From contig CALOCY010000004.1 of assembly GCA_942491975.1 (NCBI GenBank), positions 1,116,001 through 1,180,000 of the forward strand: 64,000 bases of DNA, in the 5' to 3' direction. The notes below the pieces were generated by a model, which worked only from the letters and a program-made list of their open reading frames with translations, did not search any database and was not told the origin of the DNA. The position numbers and the translations under genes are program-made. The number at the start of each line of letters is the position of its first letter. Within the stretch, counting starts at the first letter, position 1. Source of the DNA: CALOCY01 sp942491975. GTDB lineage: Bacteria; Bacteroidota; Bacteroidia; Bacteroidales; Prolixibacteraceae. Positions 58,788 to 64,000 of this stretch are shown in pieces.

Positions 58788-60028
58788 AACATTGTTTTTA
58801 GCATCTCTTCCGAATAGCAGCACATCTCATCAAGGCATCCCCCGCATACTCCTGCAAAACTGCATGATTGGGAACATTTTTCAAAAACAGTTCTGTTTTC
58901 AGCATGGATAGATGCTGTTGCCGGGTTATTTATAATAGTCGTAAAGTTGTTTTTTATCAGATTTCCCATCAGTTTTTTTCCTTTTAACCGTTCACAGGGA
59001 AAGAGATTTCCGTCAACATCCACAAAAAATCTTTTTTGCCCGGCTCCACAAATTAAGGGGTGCGGATAGGGGCGTTTTCGTTTAAGGGATTCAAAATTTC
59101 GGAACAGGACATCATCATAAAAACTTGTGCGCGGTGATTTATCTGCAAGCCAACACCATTTTCTGAACCCTTCAATGTCGGGTTGTTGCTCTTTTTCTAA
59201 TGGGAAACGGATGTAAATGCGTCCCCGTTTAAAAGTACGGTTCAGGTATTTTATATACGCTTTGCAGGTTTCCATGTTGCCTTTTGTCGCTGTAAAGGTA
59301 AAAGCCACCCCCTCCGGGTTGTCAAGTTTAAAATCGGTGCCACATCCATCAATGTCTAACAAAACAAAGTTTACCCGATGTCCATGTATTTTGGTTGGAT
59401 GTTTCGGATCATGAATTTCAGAAGTCCACAATACGGTGTCGGGTCGAAACAGGTTTTGTGCTTTTAAGTTGCTTATCTGGTCTAAAAAAATCTTTACAGC
59501 TTCACTATTGGCTATTGATCCGTATCCCAGTGTGATTTTCAGGTTAAAAGCAGCGAAGGGCAACAGATTTTGCAGCAATTGCTGTGCGAGATCAGCAGAC
59601 ATTTCCCTGTTTTTAGTTGATGTCTGGCAGTGTGTGCAAGAGTACCGGCATTGTTGTGCAACTTCCAGGTACAGGTGTTCAATAAGTGTGTTGTTCAGCT
59701 GTAAAATGGGGGCAAATTGATCGCCTTCCGGAACACAAAGCCCCTGTTTTAGCAGGTCGTTGAGAATCAGGTGTACTTCCCGTTTTGATAGCTTTGTTTT
59801 TTTTACCATCTCTTTAAACGTTGTGCCGTCAAGCGCATTCCATGTTTGAAGGTAACGGTCATCTTTAATCTCAAGGCAATTCAGCGAAGGTGATATAAAT
59901 CGATTATTATTGGATGCGGTAAAAAGTGAAACACCTTCTTTCTTAAAGTATCGGACAGATCTGTCTTTTTGCCTGTCAAAAACAGGTAATGTTAAATCGG
60001 TGGCAGGTTTAGATTTCACGAAATACAA
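58784..60028 (-). CDS. Radical SAM protein with SPASM-type C-terminus and N-terminal wHTH-like domain
   Basis: The start is a TTG at 60028, with a GTG at 60019 as alternative; 414 aa. Residues about 40-105 resemble a winged-helix domain (FKEMVKKTKLSKREVHLILNDLLKQGL). The radical SAM Cys motif is QQCRYSCTHC (C127, C131, C134). The next strand reads ITLGYGSIANSE, lacking the usual GGEP. The C-terminus has two more Cys-rich parts (CGAGQKRFFVDVDGNLFPCERL, CSQSCSFAGVCGGCLDEMCC), typical of SPASM clusters that bind auxiliary Fe-S. Such enzymes often modify peptides or proteins. Its stop overlaps the next gene's start. Confidence 0.85.
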   Translation of the reverse strand: MYFVKSKPATDLTLPVFDRQKDRSVRYFKKEGVSLFTASNNNRFISPSLNCLEIKDDRYLQTWNALDGTTFKEMVKKTKLSKREVHLILNDLLKQGLCVPEGDQFAPILQLNNTLIEHLYLEVAQQCRYSCTHCQTSTKNREMSADLAQQLLQNLLPFAAFNLKITLGYGSIANSEAVKIFLDQISNLKAQNLFRPDTVLWTSEIHDPKHPTKIHGHRVNFVLLDIDGCGTDFKLDNPEGVAFTFTATKGNMETCKAYIKYLNRTFKRGRIYIRFPLEKEQQPDIEGFRKWCWLADKSPRTSFYDDVLFRNFESLKRKRPYPHPLICGAGQKRFFVDVDGNLFPCERLKGKKLMGNLIKNNFTTIINNPATASIHAENRTVFEKCSQSCSFAGVCGGCLDEMCCYSEEMLKTML

Positions 60029-60199
60029 TTTTTTAAAGGTGTAACCTCTTTAAAATTACTGAATTTTGCTGTGGATAAGAAAAAATATTAAGTATTAAAT
60101 TAAAATAAAGATTTATTGAAATAACAGAAATTACTTTAACTTTTTTTGAATCAATTCGTATCTCTATTAGACTTTTAGCCACCAAAATTATCAAAAGCT

Positions 60200-62629
60200 A
60201 TGAACTTATTTAGAAAACGAATTGGGATACTGCTTTTTTTGCACCTCTTCTTACTCTCTTCTTTGCAAGCCCAGCAGAATGGAAAACTCTCAGCCAGTCC
60301 GATGGAAGGGCTTCAAACGGCTACATTCAATACCCCCCAGGGAAATGTTACGGTTTACCTGCCCGGTGATGTTTATGCCGGTGATGTTATTTCTGGAAAG
60401 GTAATTGCAGAACCTTCCGGAAAGGATGAAAGTCAGGTCAAGCGAAATAGCAATGTCCTGAACGGAACTGTAGTAGAGCTTGGGGAAGACAAATCCCCGG
60501 TAAACGATAAAAAAGGAAAGTGGAACCTTCCCGGAAACATAGTAACGGGAATAACGAACCTGATATTGCAGGATAAGGGTGGGGAAGAGTTGGGACGGGT
60601 ACCTTTGCCGGTATCACCAACCCCGCGTGAAAGTTTCATCCCGGAACAGCTTTCAGAAAGTGATTTTTACATTCCAAGTCATACGAGAAGCGGCCGGCCA
60701 ACACCGATAACCGGTCATTTTGATGGTGATTTTACTTCTTCAGGAATAACGATAAATAACGAAGAAGTTAAACTGCTTGCCGAATCGCCTGGAAAGCTGA
60801 TTTTTGAGTCTCCACGTGATATTACTGGGCCTGTTGATATTGAGATCAAAGAAGGTGACTTTGTCATGCATGAAACCATGAACCTGTTGGATGTGAACAT
60901 GCAGGCCGACCGGTTAAACCTGATGAAGGGGGAACAGACAATAGTACATCTGGAAGTTGAAGGAATGCAGGGGATGGACGAGCCTGTTTCGGTAGGTATT
61001 ATCAATCTGAGCAGTAACACGGTGAAGATTGCAGGTGGCGACCGACAGATGTTGGAAATTACGCCCGATAAAATATCGGATAACGGGGATTATAATATTG
61101 ATCTTAATGTTTCGGCTACCCAAACCGGGGCATTTTCTATATACGCGTATGTCATTCCCCCTCAAAAAGAGGAGTCTGTCGAACAAACTGAAACCCTTGT
61201 AGCGGAAGAAGTGTTGCCTCCTGAAGAGATACCGGTAGAAGTAGAAGAGCCAACTACTGCTATTGCCGATGAAATGCCGACGGAGGAACCGGCTGTAGTT
61301 GAACTGTCCGAACCTGAGCCTGTAAAAACCGTAAATGCTGTGGGCGAATATGGCGATAAGGTATATGTAGAATGGGAAAACCCTTTCGGAGAGAATATAG
61401 CCGGTTACAACGTATACACGAGTGAACAGCCCATCACGACCATTGAGGGATTAACCCCTGCTGCAACAATCAATAATCCGGGACGAAACAATACGGTAAT
61501 TGATGGATTGGCACTTTTAACGCAGTACTTTATATCGGTTGTCCCCTTTGATGCACAGGGAAATGAGAATACTGATGTAGGATCAGTGGCAACAGTGACC
61601 CCTGTTGAACCTAAAATAGCCATTGCCGAAACCGGATATACTGATGACTCGTTGGGTGTTGTAACGACAGTAACTAACGGCTATGCCGATCCCAGGGATG
61701 TAAAAATAGAACTTATTGGTGACGGGACACCGTTAACCACACAAGATTACACATTAGGGGTTGGTGATAATGAGATATTGGTAGATATTGGAAGTTTGGA
61801 TTTAGCAAATGTGGCTAATCTTGATTTTGCTGTTGTTGATCCTGTAAACGACATGTCATTCTGTACAACTGTTGATACGGAAAATACATTGGACACTACT
61901 CCAGACAAGACAAAGGATAAAAAGTTCTGGGATGATTTGTGGGAAGGGATACTTGGATTGCTGGGCATTATTGGAGGCATTATTGGGTTGATAATAGCAT
62001 CAGGAATTCTTGCAATTATATTAGCAATATTGTGTTTACTAATCGGATTGGCTCTTTTCCTGCGTTTCTTATCAAAATTCTGGACGGAAGGAGGCTTGCC
62101 CTACTGGCCATGGGACAGGGAGTTTTGGGGGCTTCGTCCCAAAGCCCCTAAAGGCGACCCGATACCATTAGCACCAAAATCAAAAGCTGCTGCCAATCCT
62201 GATAAGCCTGATCCTGATGAGGCTGAAAAGCTTACTGACATAGCAGAGGCTGAGAGTGACATTGCTGAAAGCAATACAGATATTGCCGAAACAAATGCCG
62301 AAAGGGAGTCAGAGACAACGGAGACCAATTCTGAAAATGCTGAAGAAGAAGCCGAAAAAGACTCAACCAAAGAAGCAGCAGCTGAACAGGCCGAGCGGAT
62401 AGCCGAACATCCTCCTGCCGAAGGGCAAAGTGAGCTTTCCGAAGCCAATTCCGAAGTGTCTGAATGCAATTCCGAGGCATCGGAATCGTGGAGTGAAGCA
62501 GCAGAAGACCCATCGGAGTATGGTGAAGCACAATCAGAGGTTGACGAACGACAGTCTGAAGCTGCCGAGGCATATAGTGAGCACGGGATACCACCCGATA
62601 AGCGACCTCCATTTGAGTCGGGAGCCTAA
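60200..62629 (+). CDS. Secreted multidomain protein with FN3, a membrane segment and an acidic heptad-repeat tail
   Basis: This 809-aa protein has a signal peptide (MNLFRKRIGILLFLHLFLLSSLQAQQ). An N-terminal beta domain of about 330 residues is shared with the next gene (TFNTPQGNVTVYLPGDVYAGDVISGKVIAEP). A Glu/Pro-rich linker leads to a fibronectin type III-like domain (about 375-470), and a long hydrophobic segment follows (about 585-625, many Ile/Leu/Gly). The last 140 residues are an acidic tail with a seven-residue Ser-Glu rhythm (SELSEAN, SEVSECN, SEASESW). Function is unknown; it may be a membrane-anchored envelope sensor or scaffold. Confidence 0.8.
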   Translation: MNLFRKRIGILLFLHLFLLSSLQAQQNGKLSASPMEGLQTATFNTPQGNVTVYLPGDVYAGDVISGKVIAEPSGKDESQVKRNSNVLNGTVVELGEDKSPVNDKKGKWNLPGNIVTGITNLILQDKGGEELGRVPLPVSPTPRESFIPEQLSESDFYIPSHTRSGRPTPITGHFDGDFTSSGITINNEEVKLLAESPGKLIFESPRDITGPVDIEIKEGDFVMHETMNLLDVNMQADRLNLMKGEQTIVHLEVEGMQGMDEPVSVGIINLSSNTVKIAGGDRQMLEITPDKISDNGDYNIDLNVSATQTGAFSIYAYVIPPQKEESVEQTETLVAEEVLPPEEIPVEVEEPTTAIADEMPTEEPAVVELSEPEPVKTVNAVGEYGDKVYVEWENPFGENIAGYNVYTSEQPITTIEGLTPAATINNPGRNNTVIDGLALLTQYFISVVPFDAQGNENTDVGSVATVTPVEPKIAIAETGYTDDSLGVVTTVTNGYADPRDVKIELIGDGTPLTTQDYTLGVGDNEILVDIGSLDLANVANLDFAVVDPVNDMSFCTTVDTENTLDTTPDKTKDKKFWDDLWEGILGLLGIIGGIIGLIIASGILAIILAILCLLIGLALFLRFLSKFWTEGGLPYWPWDREFWGLRPKAPKGDPIPLAPKSKAAANPDKPDPDEAEKLTDIAEAESDIAESNTDIAETNAERESETTETNSENAEEEAEKDSTKEAAAEQAERIAEHPPAEGQSELSEANSEVSECNSEASESWSEAAEDPSEYGEAQSEVDERQSEAAEAYSEHGIPPDKRPPFESGA

Positions 62630-62672
62630 ATGTTTTTTATGTGGATTAACATTAATTCAGAATTTTAACGTC

Positions 62673-63671
62673 ATGAAACAAGTGAAATTTAAAGCACTAA
62701 TTTTAGGAATTGTTTTGGGGATATTCTTTTCAGGACAATTGGTTGCACAGAAAAAAACGAATGTGGAAACAAAGGAGAAAAACGGCTTAAACACAACTAC
62801 GTTTAGTACACCTAATGGAACTGTTACTGTTTTTCTTCCTGATAATGCCTATGCCGGCGATATTATTTCGGGTACAGTAATTGCTGAACCTAAAGGAAAG
62901 AATGAGCGTCAGATTACCAAAAATAAAAATATCCTGAACGGGTATGTTGTTGATATGGCCGATAAGAAGGCAGATGTTAAAGATAAGAGAGGGAAGTTTA
63001 AGTTGCCGCCTAAGGTGTTAACCGGCCTGATCCCGTTGATTCTTTTAAACAAAAATGGCAAAAAGATTGCATCTGCTGATTTGCCGGTAAACGAATTGCC
63101 CCGTGATATTCCTATTCCGGATAAACTGGTGGAAGGGGATTTTACTGTTCCACCTTATGTAACATCAGGAGGTTTCGATAAAGTAGAAGGTTTTTTTGAT
63201 GGTGCATTTGATAATTCCGGCATTAAAATAGGTGATGAGGATGTAGATCTGATAGCAGAATCACCTGATGCCTTATTTTTTGAGACCCCCGAAGGGATGG
63301 ATGGCGTTACAGAAATTACGGTTACTGAAGGTGACCTCTCGTTTACCGAGAAGGTGAATGTGCTAAATATGAACATATCGGCTGAAAAACTAAACCTGGG
63401 CAAGGGGGAGCAGACAACAGTATCAATTCATGTATCTGGTCTCAACGATCTGGAGATGGCTATACCCTTGTTGATTGTAAACCTGAGCTTTGGCACGATA
63501 ACAATGGAAGGAGGAAATGAACAGGAGGTGATGATTCATCCGGAAGAGGTATCACCGGAAGGGGAGTGGGTACATCAGTTTAGTGTAACGGCAATACATG
63601 CCGGACCGTTCTCTATCCTGGCTGAGATACTGAAACCTGATGCTACCACTATACAAGATACATTGAATTAA
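62673..63671 (+). CDS. Secreted paralogue of the preceding protein's N-terminal domain
   Basis: The ATG at 62673 (MKQVKFKALILGIVLGIFFSGQLVAQKK, signal peptide) is the real start, giving 332 aa; the in-frame upstream extension overlaps the previous gene and is spurious. The mature part aligns with residues 36-340 of its neighbour (TTFSTPNGTVTVFLPDNAYAGDIISGTVIAEPKGK versus TFNTPQGNVTVYLPGDVYAGDVISG). It lacks the FN3, membrane and heptad parts. It is a tandem duplicate 43 bases after its neighbour's stop. The protein family is not one I recognise. Confidence 0.85.
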   Translation: MKQVKFKALILGIVLGIFFSGQLVAQKKTNVETKEKNGLNTTTFSTPNGTVTVFLPDNAYAGDIISGTVIAEPKGKNERQITKNKNILNGYVVDMADKKADVKDKRGKFKLPPKVLTGLIPLILLNKNGKKIASADLPVNELPRDIPIPDKLVEGDFTVPPYVTSGGFDKVEGFFDGAFDNSGIKIGDEDVDLIAESPDALFFETPEGMDGVTEITVTEGDLSFTEKVNVLNMNISAEKLNLGKGEQTTVSIHVSGLNDLEMAIPLLIVNLSFGTITMEGGNEQEVMIHPEEVSPEGEWVHQFSVTAIHAGPFSILAEILKPDATTIQDTLN

Positions 63672-63726
63672 CTTACAAGCACAACAAAATAACAGAAAGC
63701 CGGAGAGTCATCTTCGGCTTTGTTGT

Positions 63727-64000
63727 TTACAGACCTTTTTGAATATTCCATATCCAGTTGGCAGCAATTACTATAAATAAAATTATTTTGATTGTCAGCC
63801 CCCATTTTTTTTTCAGCGCAGGAAGAAATGTTTCCCTGTCCCTGATAATATCATAAAACATCCATACAATAGCCAAAAGGATAAATATATTGGTAAACAG
63901 GGCGAGGGGGTTCAGCAGTATAACATCCATGAAATGCCCGTTTATAAGCTGGATGGTAGCCCTTGTTGACCCACATGCCGGGCAGGGAATGTCAGTAATA
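63727..64000 (-). CDS. DUF2752-family membrane protein (5' end outside window)
   Basis: The minus-strand frame is open from the right edge through ITDIPCPACGSTRATIQLINGHF to the stop at 63727, i.e. beyond the ATG at 63930. The CPACGSTRA motif followed by two hydrophobic segments (LLNPLALFTNIFILLAIVWMF and TIKIILFIVIAANWIW) is characteristic of the DUF2752 family of small membrane proteins. The function of these proteins is unknown. About 91 residues are visible. Confidence 0.85.
   Translation of the reverse strand, partial: ITDIPCPACGSTRATIQLINGHFMDVILLNPLALFTNIFILLAIVWMFYDIIRDRETFLPALKKKWGLTIKIILFIVIAANWIWNIQKGL

Overview
The window comes from a member of the Bacteroidota, probably an anaerobic or facultative, Bacteroidales-like organism; this is inference. 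Supporting signs are promoters of the TTTG-N17-23-TAnnTTTG type before several genes, lack of obvious Shine-Dalgarno sequences, BlaI/M56-TonB and DUF2752 genes, a lipoprotein with a Bacteroidota-like signal, and a butyrate/acetate fermentation operon.

Region 1 (1-31993, + strand) is a contractile injection system of the extracellular type (eCIS; Afp/PVC/MAC/AlgoCIS family). In order: a sheath gene cut by the window edge, a second sheath, two inner-tube genes, a tube-like initiator, a 49-aa DUF5908-like gene, a LysM tube-binding protein, a VgrG-like spike, a PAAR-like tip, a 65-aa protein, gp25, a 2016-aa baseplate J protein, a fibre-like protein, a 1653-aa baseplate/lectin fusion, a 1644-aa lectin/beta-repeat adhesin, a tape-measure protein and an AAA+ ATPase. 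A PI-PLC-like protein follows 12 bases after the ATPase and is the best candidate for an injected toxin. The baseplate and adhesin genes carry large insertions and repeat arrays, so this looks like a receptor-binding-heavy version of the machine. Intergenic gaps hold three dispersed repeat families.

Region 2 (32044-38937) is an AT-richer accessory stretch on the minus strand. It holds an unknown 327-aa protein, a hexapeptide-repeat protein and a CCA-adding/poly(A)-polymerase-like nucleotidyltransferase. The last two share a basic N-terminal motif. A small IS1595-family element follows, then a 365-bp unit repeated twice in tandem (broken GIY-YIG nuclease plus tRNA 3' half), ending at an intact tRNA-Lys(TTT). 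The eCIS plus cargo is therefore bounded on this side by mobile DNA and a tRNA gene.

Region 3 (39137-48046) is mostly housekeeping: an SDR oxidoreductase, thiol peroxidase (tpx), a lipoprotein, tcdA, a TatD-type hydrolase, an acyltransferase, an omega-amidase-like nitrilase, a DUF5362-like membrane protein, a BlaI/M56-TonB regulatory pair and a TPR protein. The spacer before blaI has five matches to AACTA-N6-TAGTT, very probably the BlaI operators.

Region 4 (48338-55171) is a fermentation operon: pta, a 3-hydroxyacyl-CoA dehydrogenase, two tandem acetate kinases, ptb and buk. Together they convert acetyl-CoA and butyryl-CoA into acetate and butyrate with ATP formation.

Region 5 (55282-64000) has rplI-rpsR-rpsF (minus), a PadR regulator, a translationally coupled pair of radical SAM genes, two tandem paralogous secreted proteins, and a DUF2752 membrane protein cut by the right edge. 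No CRISPR array or rRNA gene was seen.
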